64,000 nt of DNA, taken from contig NZ_SRSO01000013.1 in assembly GCF_004791695.1 (NCBI RefSeq), forward strand, positions 1 through 64,000, written 5' to 3'. Made by a program: the position numbers and the translations under genes. The DNA is from Flavivirga rizhaonensis (lineage in GTDB: Bacteria > Bacteroidota > Bacteroidia > Flavobacteriales > Flavobacteriaceae). Below the pieces are notes generated by a model. The model saw only the letters and a list, made by a program, of their open reading frames with translations. It made no database searches and had not been told where the DNA came from. Shown piece after piece: positions 44,303 through 54,348 of the stretch. Numbering within the stretch: position 1 is the stretch's first letter; every line of letters begins with the position of its first letter.

Positions 44303-45423
44303 AGATCGTTTTCAATTTTTGATATAGATAGCTGTACAGGGAATGTTATTGAAGTAACAACATGATTGTTTTTATTAAACATTTCGAATTGATGGTTTTC
44401 TTCGTAAAGTGTTTGCAATCGATCTTTGATATTGGATAGCCCATGTCCTTTTTTCAATAAACTTGATAGGTTACTGTCGAGTTTTTTTCCGTTATTTTCT
44501 ATTATAATAAATAAGGTGTCGAGTTTTTTATAAATGTTTACAAATACCTCTAATATTATATGCTCCTCACTATATCCATGCTTTATGGCGTTTTCTACTA
44601 TGGGTTGAATTAACATATTAGGAATTAGGATATTATCTAATCCAGTTTCAATGTTTATATGAAATTTTAAGTTATCAGAAAACCTCATTTCATTAATATG
44701 AATGTATTTTTTAAGAATAAATAATTCCTCCTGAAATTCTATGAGGTTCTGGTCTTTTTTATCTAAAACATTTCTTAACAAATCACTTAAACTTATAACC
44801 ATATCTTTCGACTTTGAAGAGTCAATATCCATTAGGGAATAGACACTATTTAAAGTGTTAAAAAGGAAATGTGGGTGAATTTGAGATTGTAAAAATTTTA
44901 ATTTTGTATCAGAAAGTTGAGCCTGTAAACGGGCGGTCTGAATTTTGTTTTCTTGAATTTTTTTAAAATAAAAGTATAGATATATAATGCCCAGAATAAG
45001 AAAGTATAAGGTATAATAATACTTAATATGTAAAACATATCTAGAAATATAAAAATCGGTAAACTCAAGAGATTTTAAGCTTTTTTCTCTTATAATTTCT
45101 GGAATATGGTAAATAGTCCAGGTAAACTGAGGTAACGTGATAGGGATTATTAAATGAAATATAGAGACAATCCAAATCGAGGTCCTTTTTTTTATAAAAA
45201 AGTTGACAATGACAGATACTATAACCATGTAGATAATTACGCCTATAAATTCTGCTAATTTGCCAAATATTTCTTCACCTTGTAGATCATAGTTTAACTT
45301 GAGGACTCCTCTTTTTGTAATAAACGAGCGTTGAAATACATCATATAAATTTAGGGTTAACTGTACTATTACTATTATTAAAATTAGTTTTAAATCGGTG
45401 TATTTTTTAAAAAACATTGTCAT
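44299..45423 (-). CDS. LytS-type sensor histidine kinase (copy 1)
   Basis: A 374-residue sensor with four hydrophobic segments in the first 150 residues and no large extracellular domain. The His_kinase domain has the phosphoacceptor in LQSQIHPHFLFNTLNSV. The ATPase lid motifs are PIVENAIKHGYSEEH (N-box) and KKGHGLSNIKDRL. Strong similarity to the next gene over the whole kinase region (for example SDLLRNVLDKKDQNLIEFQEE against SDLLRNVLEKKDQNLIELQEE) shows a tandem duplication. It lies downstream of copy 2 and the LytTR regulator, probably in one operon. Confidence 0.9.
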   Translation of the reverse strand: MTMFFKKYTDLKLILIIVIVQLTLNLYDVFQRSFITKRGVLKLNYDLQGEEIFGKLAEFIGVIIYMVIVSVIVNFFIKKRTSIWIVSIFHLIIPITLPQFTWTIYHIPEIIREKSLKSLEFTDFYISRYVLHIKYYYTLYFLILGIIYLYFYFKKIQENKIQTARLQAQLSDTKLKFLQSQIHPHFLFNTLNSVYSLMDIDSSKSKDMVISLSDLLRNVLDKKDQNLIEFQEELFILKKYIHINEMRFSDNLKFHINIETGLDNILIPNMLIQPIVENAIKHGYSEEHIILEVFVNIYKKLDTLFIIIENNGKKLDSNLSSLLKKGHGLSNIKDRLQTLYEENHQFEMFNKNNHVVTSITFPVQLSISKIENDL

Positions 45424-45553
45424 GATTTAAAACATTTGATTATAATATAAATGAACACATACAAATAAATTACTTAAATATACTTTATAAAAATATGAGA
45501 GAATTAAATTTAATTTGAATTAAATGACTTACACAATATCTATAAAAGGAGTC

Positions 45554-46669
45554 TTAAAAACCTTTTTCGATTTGAGATATAGACAGTTTAATCGGGATAT
45601 TTACTTCGGTAATTACACTATTTGATTTGTTATAAATTTTTAATTTATAATCATTGTTATAAAGAGAGTCTAGTCTTTCTTTTATGTTATTAAGACCAGT
45701 CCCTTTTTTTAACAGAACAGAAAGTTTATCTTTCAATTCTTTGCCATTATTTTTAATCTTCACTATAAGCTTATCATTTTTTCTAAAAATGCTTATAGTT
45801 ATGTCGAGTGATAAATGTTCTTTATCATAACCATGTTTTGTAGAGTTTTCTACAATTGGTTGTAATAACATATTGGGAACCAAAACATTTTCTAAGCCCT
45901 CTTCAATATTGAGATGAATATTTAATTGATCGGAAAAGCGAGCCTTTTTAATATGAATATATTTTTTAAGTATTTCTAATTCTTCTTGTAATTCAATTAG
46001 GTTTTGGTCTTTTTTTTCTAAAACATTTCTTAATAAATCACTTAGATCGACTACTATGCTTTTAGATTTTGCAATGTTTATGTCCATTAAGGAATGAATA
46101 CCATTTAAGGTATTGAATAAAAAATGTGGGTGCATTTGAGATTGTAAAAACTTCAAATGCGTTTTTGAAAGTTGATCCTGTAGTTTTATGGTTTGTATTT
46201 TACTTTCTTGAATTTTCTGAAAGTAATAATACATATATATCATGGTTACTAAGGACATATAAATTAAGAAATGTAAATCTATAAGTCTTATATAAGATGT
46301 AAATAAACTGGCAATAGAGTTTTCTTTCATTGGCCAGGGACTTTTAAGGTGTTCCACAATTTGTGACAAGCCAATTGTAAAAGCACCAATAAAAAATGAA
46401 AAAAATAAATGTATAGATATAATATAAATTAATTTTGTTTTTTTCTGCATCAAAAGCTTGGTAGTAAAAGCTATAAACATCATGAAAATGACAATAATCA
46501 CCCAGTCTAATAAATTTGCAAAAATAAATTCACCCCAATCTATCTGTCTTTTAGAATAGATTCTTAAATAAGCATTCTTAGAAGCATAAATAACCACAAA
46601 TATGAAATAGAACAAAGATAAAATGCCTATAAGTTTTAAATCTAAATATGGTTTTACCCTTTTAATCAT
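45554..46669 (-). CDS. LytS-type sensor histidine kinase (copy 2)
   Basis: A 371-residue paralogue of the preceding kinase with the same layout: four membrane segments, phosphoacceptor in LQSQMHPHFLFNTLNGI, N-box PIVENSTKHGYDKEH and KKGTGLNNIKERL. The membrane regions differ more than the kinase cores, so the two may sense different inputs but feed one regulator. It starts 3 bases after the LytTR regulator stop, a clear operon arrangement; copy 1 follows after 130 bases. Confidence 0.9.
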   Translation of the reverse strand: MIKRVKPYLDLKLIGILSLFYFIFVVIYASKNAYLRIYSKRQIDWGEFIFANLLDWVIIVIFMMFIAFTTKLLMQKKTKLIYIISIHLFFSFFIGAFTIGLSQIVEHLKSPWPMKENSIASLFTSYIRLIDLHFLIYMSLVTMIYMYYYFQKIQESKIQTIKLQDQLSKTHLKFLQSQMHPHFLFNTLNGIHSLMDINIAKSKSIVVDLSDLLRNVLEKKDQNLIELQEELEILKKYIHIKKARFSDQLNIHLNIEEGLENVLVPNMLLQPIVENSTKHGYDKEHLSLDITISIFRKNDKLIVKIKNNGKELKDKLSVLLKKGTGLNNIKERLDSLYNNDYKLKIYNKSNSVITEVNIPIKLSISQIEKGF

Positions 46670-46672
46670 AAA

Positions 46673-47455
46673 TTAAATCCCCATTTTTTTCTGAAACTCT
46701 TTTTTATAAGTCTTACTAATTCTAAATAATTTTTCATCCTGCATTTTTACATCAATTTCACCATAGTTTGAGTATAGTACTTCAGAAATAAAGGAAGTGT
46801 TTATAATTGTAGATCTGTGAATTCTGGCAAAATTATAAGGTTTTAATTGATCCAATAAAGAGTTTAGGGATTCTCGTAAAAGAAATTTTTTGTGTTCAGT
46901 AAAAATCTCAGCATAATATCCTGAAGCTTGTATATACTTAATATTATTTTTTTCAATAAAAGAAATTTTTCCGTTAGCCCTTATGGCCAGTTTGGTCTTT
47001 TTTGTTTCTGGGAAATCTTCGTTAGGATTTTCAATATAGCGGAGTAAATCACTTATTTTTCTATTTAATATATTCGATTTGTTAGAAGTAAGTAACTCAA
47101 TGACTTTATTTGTAGATTGAAAAAAGCGTTCATCTTTAAAGGGCTTCAATAAATAGTCAAAAGCAAAAAAATCAAAAGCTTTAAGAGCAAACTCATCAAA
47201 AGCAGTAATAAAAATGATTAAGGGTCTGGTTAAAGGATCTATTTGTTTTAAAACATCAAACCCTGTCATGTCCGTTATTTGAATATCAAGAAATATCAAG
47301 TCAGGTTTTTTATTAGAGATGGCATTTATAGCCTCTTTACCTGAACTACACTCTTCAAGTACTTCAATTTCTTTTATATCACTTAACAAATTTGAGATTC
47401 TTTTTCTTGCTAAGCTTTCATCATCAATAATTAAAGCTTTAATAAGATTACTCAT
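46673..47455 (-). CDS. LytTR-family response regulator
   Basis: A 260-residue regulator. The receiver has D11-D12, phosphoacceptor Asp-57 (DLIFLDIQI), Thr in IFITAF and Lys-108 region (DYLLKPFKDE). The C-terminal LytTR DNA-binding domain runs from about residue 155 (IKYIQASGYYAEIFT ... FARIHRSTIINTSFI ... FRISKTYKKEF). It leads a three-gene operon with the two kinases and is divergent from the susC at 47990, with 534 bases between, making it a candidate regulator of that SusCD operon. Confidence 0.93.
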   Translation of the reverse strand: MSNLIKALIIDDESLARKRISNLLSDIKEIEVLEECSSGKEAINAISNKKPDLIFLDIQITDMTGFDVLKQIDPLTRPLIIFITAFDEFALKAFDFFAFDYLLKPFKDERFFQSTNKVIELLTSNKSNILNRKISDLLRYIENPNEDFPETKKTKLAIRANGKISFIEKNNIKYIQASGYYAEIFTEHKKFLLRESLNSLLDQLKPYNFARIHRSTIINTSFISEVLYSNYGEIDVKMQDEKLFRISKTYKKEFQKKMGI

Positions 47456-47836
47456 AGGGATTAATTTGGTATCCTAAAACTACTACAAAAAAATGACTTA
47501 AAATGACGTACAGATAATGTTCACTGCATAAAATGATAATTTCAAATCATAATAAATTTATTACAATTCAATAAAGAGGCTGTTTAAATCAATTTTTAAT
47601 GGTTTCATAAATAGTAGGCTTTCATTCTATAAATATGATGATAATATTGATTTATGAATGTAATTTAATGATTTTTAAGTGTTTATGTATTATATCGAAT
47701 AATTGTTTAAGAAAGCTAAATAAGCTATGTAATCATTTACCGTCAAAATAAGCCATGTGAATTCAATAAATAACCACTTCAAATCAAAGTTAGGTAAAAG
47801 ACACTATTAAAGTTCTTCTTTTACTAGTGCAATTGT
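47456..47836. other. Intergenic region between LytTR operon and susC leader
   Basis: No gene was seen. It should hold the promoter of the LytTR operon, but no TAnnTTTG/TTTG pair stands out. At 47825-47832 (TAGTGCAA) begins an 8-bp inverted repeat whose mate lies at 47876-47883 inside the leader. Confidence 0.4.
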
Positions 47837-47989
47837 AAAGGTAAGGCAGTAAAAGAGCTTTACAAAAAACCAGAGTTGCACTAAACTTTGGATTCATTTA
47901 TGTAATTTTTTTGAATTAGTCTTTAAAAAATATTCTTTTCTGCCTTCCTTTCTTACAATCTGCATTGACTAACTCATAAAATAAATAAA
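47825..47989 (+). promoter_or_regulatory. susC leader copy A with complementary arms
   Basis: AAAGGTAAGGCAGTAAAAGA (47837-47856) can pair with TCTTTTCTGCCTTCCTTT (47934-47951): 18 base pairs with two single-base bulges. GAATTAGTC (47913-47921) pairs 8 of 9 with GACTAACTC (47967-47975), and TAGTGCAA (47825-47832) is repeated inverted at 47876-47883. The same layout recurs before the susC at 56145. It may be operator half-sites or a structured mRNA leader. Confidence 0.7.
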
Positions 47990-50900
47990 ATGAAAAAAAA
48001 GTTTAGTGGATTACTAACGCTATTACTAGCGTTTGTCGTGCAATTATCTTTTGCACAAGAAAAAACGATATCGGGTACAATATCCGATATTTCTGGTCTG
48101 CCACTTCCTGGGGCAACAGTCCTTATTAAAGGAACCACATCTGGAACGTCTTCAGATTTTGACGGTAAATATTCAATAAAAGCAAGTCAAGGAGCTGTTC
48201 TTGTGTTTAGTTTTGTTGGGTATACAAGTACCGAAGCTACCGTTAATGCTTCCAATACAATTAACGTGACATTGGAACAGGACGCAACAGCACTAGAAGA
48301 AGTGGTAGTCACTGCTTTTGGTATTAAAAGAAATGCTAAAAACTTAGGATACGCTGTAAGTCAGGTAGAATCTAAGGAAGTTATTGAAAACTCAGAGCCA
48401 GATTTATTAAGATCCTTATCAGGAAAGGTTGCTGGTGTTAATGTGAATTTCTCTAATGGTGTAGCAGGAGCTTCAAACCAAATTAGTATTAGAGGTCAAA
48501 CGACTATAGGGGGAGCCAGTCAACCGCTGTTTATTGTTGATGGTATTGCTTACGACAACCGACAAGTTACAACAGTAGAATTACAACCACCAAGCGGGTT
48601 TAGCACTGGAGGTGGAGGATATGAGTCTGGTATTTCCAGTTTAGATCCTAATAATATAGAAACCGTAACAGTATTAAAAAGTACAGCTGCAGCAGCATTA
48701 TATGGTTCTAGAGCAACAAATGGTGTCATCGTTATTACTACAAAATCAGGTTCATCACTCAATAAAGATGCTAATAATAAATTAAGCGTTAATATTAGTA
48801 GTGGAACGTATTTTGAAAAAATTGCAAACTTACCAGACTATCAGAACAAGTATGGACAAGGTACACAGTTTAAATTTAATGCAGGTTCTAACGGGTCATG
48901 GGGACCAGCTTTTGATACTTTGGAAACTATCCCAGTTTGGAATAGCTGGGTAACGGCTTTTCCAGATGTTTATGGACCTGGTTTAATAGAAACACTTCCC
49001 TATGAGGCACAGCCAAATAATGTTGAAGATTTATTTGAAACAGGAATTGTTTTAGATAACTCAATAACAGCTTCCTCTAACAGCGAAAAAGGAAGTTTTA
49101 GTGTAACACTTTCAGATTTACAACAAAAAGGTTATATGCCTTTTAATACTTATGAAAGAACGTCTTTTTCTGCTGGGGGTAATTTTAAGCTTCCAAATAA
49201 CATAACCGTTGGTGGTTCTATTGCTTATTCAGATACTGATCAGGTAGGAGGTTTTTTTGGTAATCAGCAGTTTGCGGGATCGTCATCTTCTTTTGCAAGA
49301 TCATTATGGTTAGGACGTACTTGGGATTTATCGATTCCTTTTACCAATCCAACTACTGGAGGTTCTGTTATTCCAAATACAGGATGGGATCATCCGCTTT
49401 GGTCTTGGAAAAATGACCAAATTATAACCAATACGAATAGAGTCGTTACAAATTTAAATATTGGGGTACCAATTAATGAGCATATTTCAGCATCGTTTAG
49501 AGTAGGCTACAATAAATATAATTTAAATAGAAGAGAGATTAGGCATCCAGCATCTATAGCTTCAGCTTTAACAGGCGGGACACTTATAACAGATGGTGCT
49601 GTTAATGAAGATTTAGAGTCTACTCTTTTGTTGAATTTTAATTATGATTTAACAGATAATATTGGTTTATCTGCTATAGCTGGATTAAACACCTATCAAA
49701 ATACTTTTAAACGAGATGCGAATTTAGGAACCACATTTATTTCTCCAAATATTTATACACTTGCGAATACAATTACAACATCTAATTTAGCTGATTCTTA
49801 TGAAAGAAAACGTAATGTTGGAGTTTTTGCAGATTTAACACTATCATATAAGGATTTTCTATTTTTAAATGGTACAGGGAGAAATGATTGGTCTTCTACT
49901 TTACCGTTAGATAATCGATCTTACTTTTATCCTTCAGCCAGTTTATCATTAATTGTTACTGAAGCGCTTAAATTAGATAGTAACGTACTAACATTTGCTA
50001 AACTAAGAGGAGGTTGGGCGTCTGTTGGTAATGATGCCGCTGCTGAGTTTTTAAATACAACATTTGCATTAGGAGTGCCTTTTGCAGCAATTCCTGTAGT
50101 TGGAAATAGAGTAGGTCTAGGTGATCAAGAAATTACTCCAGAATTTACAGATGAAATTGAAATTGGAGCCGACTTAGAGTTCTTTAAAAGGCGTATAGCT
50201 ATTGATTTTACATGGTATAAAAAAACAACGACCGATTTAATTTCTCCTGTATCTGTACCTCGATCTAGTGGTTTTACATCATTTAATACCAATATTGGTG
50301 AAATGACAAATACGGGTGTAGAAATTGGATTAACATTGTTACCTATTCAAACAAATAATTTCACATGGAATATATTTACCACATTCACAAAAAACACCAA
50401 TGAGGTAACCGAATTGGTAGAAGGCCTTGAAAGAATTAGGTTAGATGGTAACCAAATTGCATATGCTATTAAAGGACAGCCTTTTGGTGTCTTTTTTGGG
50501 TCACAGCACCTTAGAGATGATGAAGGGAATTATATCATCGATCAGTCTACGGGATGGATATTTCAAGACCCTGTCAGTGACATTATTGGTGATCCTACTC
50601 CAGATTTTAAAATAGGCTTTATCAATACATTTACCTATAAAAGTTTCAGCTTACGTGCTCAGGTTGATTGGAGAGAAGGAGGCGATATACAATCTATAAG
50701 TATAGGATCCCTTTTAGGAAGAGGAGTTACCAGAGATACTGAAGATAGAGAACGTACACATGTTATTCCAGGTTTTTATGGCGATGTAAATGGAAATTAT
50801 ATACTGGATTCAAGTGGAAATAGAATACCAAATACAACACAGATTGATACTAACGATTTGTATTTCACAGGCGGTGGCCCTAGTAATACTTGGGGGATAA

Positions 50901-51184
50901 ACTCAACAGATCAAGGGACTGTTTATGATGGTACAGTCTATCGTTTAAGAGAATTAAGTTTAACGTATGATGTGCCATCAAAATGGTTAGATAAAACACC
51001 TTTTGGCAAAGTTTCATTTAGTGCGGTAGGTAACAATTTATGGTATTTTGCACCAAATGTTCCGAGATATACTAATTACGATCCTGAAGTGACTTCTTTC
51101 GGTTCTGGTAGAGTTCAAGGTATTGAAAACTCTTCAGCACCAACTTCAAAACGCTATGGATTTAAAATCAACTTAACTTTTTAA
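47990..51184 (+). CDS. SusC/RagA TonB-dependent transporter (second pair)
   Basis: A 1064-residue outer-membrane transporter. Signal peptide (LLTLLLAFVVQLSFAQ), CarboxypepD_reg-like domain (ISGTISDISGLPLPGATVLI), plug (SVLKSTAAAALYGSRATNGV type motif, here VTVLKSTAAAALYGSRATNG) and barrel ending in FKINLTF. The plug carries Cys-free loops and a Gly-rich insert (STGGGGYESG). No carbohydrate-active enzyme is found in this operon, so peptides or another polymer are plausible cargo. It is followed after 10 bases by its SusD. Confidence 0.95.
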   Translation: MKKKFSGLLTLLLAFVVQLSFAQEKTISGTISDISGLPLPGATVLIKGTTSGTSSDFDGKYSIKASQGAVLVFSFVGYTSTEATVNASNTINVTLEQDATALEEVVVTAFGIKRNAKNLGYAVSQVESKEVIENSEPDLLRSLSGKVAGVNVNFSNGVAGASNQISIRGQTTIGGASQPLFIVDGIAYDNRQVTTVELQPPSGFSTGGGGYESGISSLDPNNIETVTVLKSTAAAALYGSRATNGVIVITTKSGSSLNKDANNKLSVNISSGTYFEKIANLPDYQNKYGQGTQFKFNAGSNGSWGPAFDTLETIPVWNSWVTAFPDVYGPGLIETLPYEAQPNNVEDLFETGIVLDNSITASSNSEKGSFSVTLSDLQQKGYMPFNTYERTSFSAGGNFKLPNNITVGGSIAYSDTDQVGGFFGNQQFAGSSSSFARSLWLGRTWDLSIPFTNPTTGGSVIPNTGWDHPLWSWKNDQIITNTNRVVTNLNIGVPINEHISASFRVGYNKYNLNRREIRHPASIASALTGGTLITDGAVNEDLESTLLLNFNYDLTDNIGLSAIAGLNTYQNTFKRDANLGTTFISPNIYTLANTITTSNLADSYERKRNVGVFADLTLSYKDFLFLNGTGRNDWSSTLPLDNRSYFYPSASLSLIVTEALKLDSNVLTFAKLRGGWASVGNDAAAEFLNTTFALGVPFAAIPVVGNRVGLGDQEITPEFTDEIEIGADLEFFKRRIAIDFTWYKKTTTDLISPVSVPRSSGFTSFNTNIGEMTNTGVEIGLTLLPIQTNNFTWNIFTTFTKNTNEVTELVEGLERIRLDGNQIAYAIKGQPFGVFFGSQHLRDDEGNYIIDQSTGWIFQDPVSDIIGDPTPDFKIGFINTFTYKSFSLRAQVDWREGGDIQSISIGSLLGRGVTRDTEDRERTHVIPGFYGDVNGNYILDSSGNRIPNTTQIDTNDLYFTGGGPSNTWGINSTDQGTVYDGTVYRLRELSLTYDVPSKWLDKTPFGKVSFSAVGNNLWYFAPNVPRYTNYDPEVTSFGSGRVQGIENSSAPTSKRYGFKINLTF

Positions 51185-51194
51185 ATAAAAGAAA

Positions 51195-52889
51195 ATGAAA
51201 AATATAAAATTTAAAAGGTATCACATATTAATGGTCTTTATGGTGACTGTATTCATTTTTGGATGTAGTGAATATTTGGATGTTGATACAGATACAGATA
51301 ACCCAACGGTAGCACCAATTAACCAGTTGCTACCTAATATAGAAATAACAGTGGCATTAATTGCCGATTGGAATAACTTTAGTGGAGAAGTTCTTGGAAC
51401 ACAAACACATCAAGGGGTTTCAAGAAGTGAACAAGATCAATATGGAACAAAAGCCGATAACATAGCTCTTAATAATGATTGGAATAATGTTTATTTGTCT
51501 CTAACAGATTTAGAAACATTAATTACTCAAGCAGATACAGAGGGAGCTACAGTTTATAAAGGCATAGGCGAATTACTAAAAGCCTATATGATGTCGGTTG
51601 CAGTAGATTTGTGGGGAGACGTGCCTTACACTGAAGCTACTTTATTAATAGAGGGTACAGTTAGTCCAGTTTTTGATAGTTCAGAATCAGTATATCAAGC
51701 CGTTTTTGATTTAATTGACAGCGCTAAGACAAATTTAAACAATCCAGCAGGTTTGCTTCCTGGAGCAGACGATTTTTATTATGCAGGTTCAGCAATTCAA
51801 TGGATTAAGTTTGCTAATACACTTAAGTTGAAATTATTAAACCAAATACGCTTATCATCTTCCCCTTTGTTTAGTCAATCAGCATTGGATGCATTGGTTG
51901 CAGAAAACAATTTTTTCACTACGAATGCAGACGATTTTCAATTTACTCATACCGCCACAGTGTCACCTCAGGATGAACGTAACCAATTATTTCAAGCTGC
52001 TTATGGTGGCGCTCAAGTAGACCATTATGTTAGCCCTTGGTTCTATGAAATTTTAATGGGGATGAACCCTAATATTCATACTAATAATAAAGATCCTAGA
52101 ATACCATATTATTGGGCTAACCAACTAACAGCAGGGCAGTTTCCCAGAGATCAATCAGACCCTATTTCTGGAGATCCTAGAGCCGATTATTGGGATGCTT
52201 CTACAGGTTTCTTTACAATCCGTTTTAGTAGTGTAGGACCTTGGAGAGATGGTGCTGTTGCTAATGATGCTACTTTTCCTGGAATTTTTCCTTGTGGCGG
52301 TAGATATGATGATGGTTTAGGTTTTGCTAGAACCGTTGCGAGTGGTACTGGAGTAGCACCAAGGAGAATACTTACTTATGATGAGTTTTTATACATCCAG
52401 GCAGAGTTAATGCAAGTTGGATTAATTGCTGGTGACCCTGCTGCTAAGCTAACCGAAGCTGTTACTGCAAGTTTTGCTAAGGTAGATCAAGTGGTAGCTG
52501 GTACTGGAACAACTCAAACAGTTCCCGTTTTAAGTGGTACCACTGCAGTTACGGATTTCATAGCTAATATTGATGCAGAATTTGCTGCTGCAAGCGCAGA
52601 AAAACAGCTAGAAATAATCATGACACAAAAATGGGTGGCTACTTATGGCGATCAGATGGATCAATATAATGATTATAGAAGAACAGGATATCCCGTATTG
52701 GCAGATCCTGACGCAACAAATGAATATCAACTAGACAATGGTGATGGTTTTCCTTTGCTAGACACGGATACGGCATTAAATAACCCATTTAATAGAACCT
52801 TCTTTTGGCCAGATAATGAGTTGAATCTTAATGAAAATGCTCCAGCTCAAAAAACTTTGGCAACTTATAGAGTGTTTTGGGATAATTAA
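51195..52889 (+). CDS. SusD-like nutrient-binding lipoprotein (SusD-like_2 type)
   Basis: A 564-residue lipoprotein (signal MVFMVTVFIFGC) of the longer SusD-like branch. The N-terminal DNPTVAPINQLLPNIEI, the SVAVDLWGDVPYTEA block and the C-terminal IIMTQKWVATYGDQMDQYNDYRRTGYP (in two parts: IIMTQKWVATYG and YNDYRRTGYP) are the marks of this group, which differ from classical SusD. It forms the lid for the preceding SusC. This branch is often seen in loci lacking carbohydrate enzymes. Confidence 0.93.
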   Translation: MKNIKFKRYHILMVFMVTVFIFGCSEYLDVDTDTDNPTVAPINQLLPNIEITVALIADWNNFSGEVLGTQTHQGVSRSEQDQYGTKADNIALNNDWNNVYLSLTDLETLITQADTEGATVYKGIGELLKAYMMSVAVDLWGDVPYTEATLLIEGTVSPVFDSSESVYQAVFDLIDSAKTNLNNPAGLLPGADDFYYAGSAIQWIKFANTLKLKLLNQIRLSSSPLFSQSALDALVAENNFFTTNADDFQFTHTATVSPQDERNQLFQAAYGGAQVDHYVSPWFYEILMGMNPNIHTNNKDPRIPYYWANQLTAGQFPRDQSDPISGDPRADYWDASTGFFTIRFSSVGPWRDGAVANDATFPGIFPCGGRYDDGLGFARTVASGTGVAPRRILTYDEFLYIQAELMQVGLIAGDPAAKLTEAVTASFAKVDQVVAGTGTTQTVPVLSGTTAVTDFIANIDAEFAAASAEKQLEIIMTQKWVATYGDQMDQYNDYRRTGYPVLADPDATNEYQLDNGDGFPLLDTDTALNNPFNRTFFWPDNELNLNENAPAQKTLATYRVFWDN

Positions 52890-52901
52890 AAAACATAAAA
52901 A

Positions 52902-53795
52902 ATGAAAAACATAAAATTTTTATTACTTATAACAACAATTATTATCGCTAGTTTTTCTTGTGATAATGATGGTGGGGATTCAGCGCTTGTTTTAGAAACT
53001 GGTGCTGTTCCGAATTTCGTTAAAGATGCTGCATCAGACCAGATATTCGATCTTACCAAAATATTAAATGGTACAGCAGTAAATCTAGCTTTTAATGCAT
53101 CGGTGGCACAAGGAACTCCTAGTACGGCAGATATAATTGCTACATATTCTACGTTGGCAGGACCAACGTATACAAGTGTATTATTTACTAATGTAACGTT
53201 ACCAGGAGACTTTTCGTTAAGCACTAGTGATGTTATTGATGCTTTTGCAGAATTAAATAGCACTAATGACTTTAAACTTGGTGATGTTTTAACAGTATCT
53301 ACTAGGTTTACCATGTCAGATGGACGTGTTTTGAGCCTATTAAATGACGATGGGACAGATAATACTGGTACTACAGTTAGTAATTCTGGATTATTTACAG
53401 CAAAAATAAGTTATCCAGTTTCTTGTCCTACAATGTTAGAAGGTAACTATATAAGTACTGTAATAGCGTCAAGCCTTCCAATTGCAGGTAATTTTAGAAG
53501 TCCGCAACCAGTTACAATAACACAGCCTGCAGCTGGAACCTATAACTTAAGTGATGGTACGGCAGATATTTTTGGACCAGATTTCCCTGTTGCTCTTGAG
53601 TTTACAGATGTTTGTGGGACTATTACTGTAACCGAGAATTCTATTCCATTTGGCGCTCAAGTTGCCTGGGTACAAGGTGCAGGAACTAGTTTAGATCAAG
53701 ATACTGGAGTAATTACGCTCGATTTAACATATACGGCAACCTCATGTTGTGGTTTGGCTGGAATTCAATTTACACTTCAACTAACACCAAATTAA
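52902..53795 (+). CDS. Lipoprotein of the second SusCD operon, function unknown
   Basis: A 297-residue lipoprotein (TTIIIASFSC, then acidic DNDGGDS, a surface-export type signal). The sequence is beta-rich with DVLTVSTRFTMSDGRVL and repeated TxTxxY strands; Cys pairs (CPTM, VCGT, SCCGL) suggest disulfides in the C-terminal half. No known domain is recognised with confidence, though the DLTKILNGTAVNL region resembles SusE/SusF-like outer-membrane proteins. Its position after SusD suggests a surface ligand-binding protein. It closes the operon before a strong terminator. Confidence 0.7.
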   Translation: MKNIKFLLLITTIIIASFSCDNDGGDSALVLETGAVPNFVKDAASDQIFDLTKILNGTAVNLAFNASVAQGTPSTADIIATYSTLAGPTYTSVLFTNVTLPGDFSLSTSDVIDAFAELNSTNDFKLGDVLTVSTRFTMSDGRVLSLLNDDGTDNTGTTVSNSGLFTAKISYPVSCPTMLEGNYISTVIASSLPIAGNFRSPQPVTITQPAAGTYNLSDGTADIFGPDFPVALEFTDVCGTITVTENSIPFGAQVAWVQGAGTSLDQDTGVITLDLTYTATSCCGLAGIQFTLQLTPN

Positions 53796-53829
53796 TACGT
53801 GGTTATTAAAACAGCTATTCAGTAAACCT

Positions 53830-53860
53830 GTAAAAGACTGCCTAACAGGCAGTCTTTTAC
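53830..53860 (+). terminator. Strong bidirectional terminator after the second SusCD operon
   Basis: GTAAAAGACTGCCT (53830-53843) pairs perfectly over 14 bases with AGGCAGTCTTTTAC (53847-53860) around a 3-base loop AAC. It lies 34 bases after the stop codon of the lipoprotein. Confidence 0.93.
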
Positions 53861-54348
53861 TTACCATTGATCTGATTTCGATCTTTTTTAAGATTAATAC
53901 TAATTATCTTGATTCGATAAAATGAAGTACAAATTGTTAAAAAATAATAATCGATTTTAATAATTAATTATAAAGATAATGCTCGTTTTTTAAGAGAGCT
54001 TTCTATGACATACCAAGTTTATATATAATTATTTTGTGGCGAAGTGTTATTGCATTTTAACTGTTTTTGAAAGTTAACATAATCTTGAAAAAGATGATCT
54101 TGTCTTTGTGATAAATAAACTGCAAAACCTAATTGTTTTTCAATTTTTTTGTTAAAAATGCCTTCTTATATCTTAATGATTTTTGTATTAAAAAAACTAC
54201 AAAATAAAGCAATATGAGGTATATTATTATCGGGAGTTACTTTTTTAAGTTTTTTTTAAGAATAATAGACAGCTTTATTTATAATTTCATGGTATGTTAG
54301 TTTTGCTGATAAAAAGCATTGTATAACCACTCTCAATCAACCCATTTG
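53861..54348. other. Gene-free stretch upstream of the membrane AraC regulator
   Basis: About 490 bases, very AT-rich, with no frame beyond a dozen codons. No clear TAnnTTTG/TTTG pair was found, so the promoter of the next gene is not located. Confidence 0.4.

Noticed and set aside
47837..47951. Invertible (phase-variable) promoter before susC
   Set aside because: The arms are imperfect with bulges and no site-specific recombinase lies in the window; left as a minor alternative only.
52886..53314. 142-codon minus-strand frame
   Set aside because: Antisense shadow of the lipoprotein at 52902-53795, which has a signal peptide and fits the operon.
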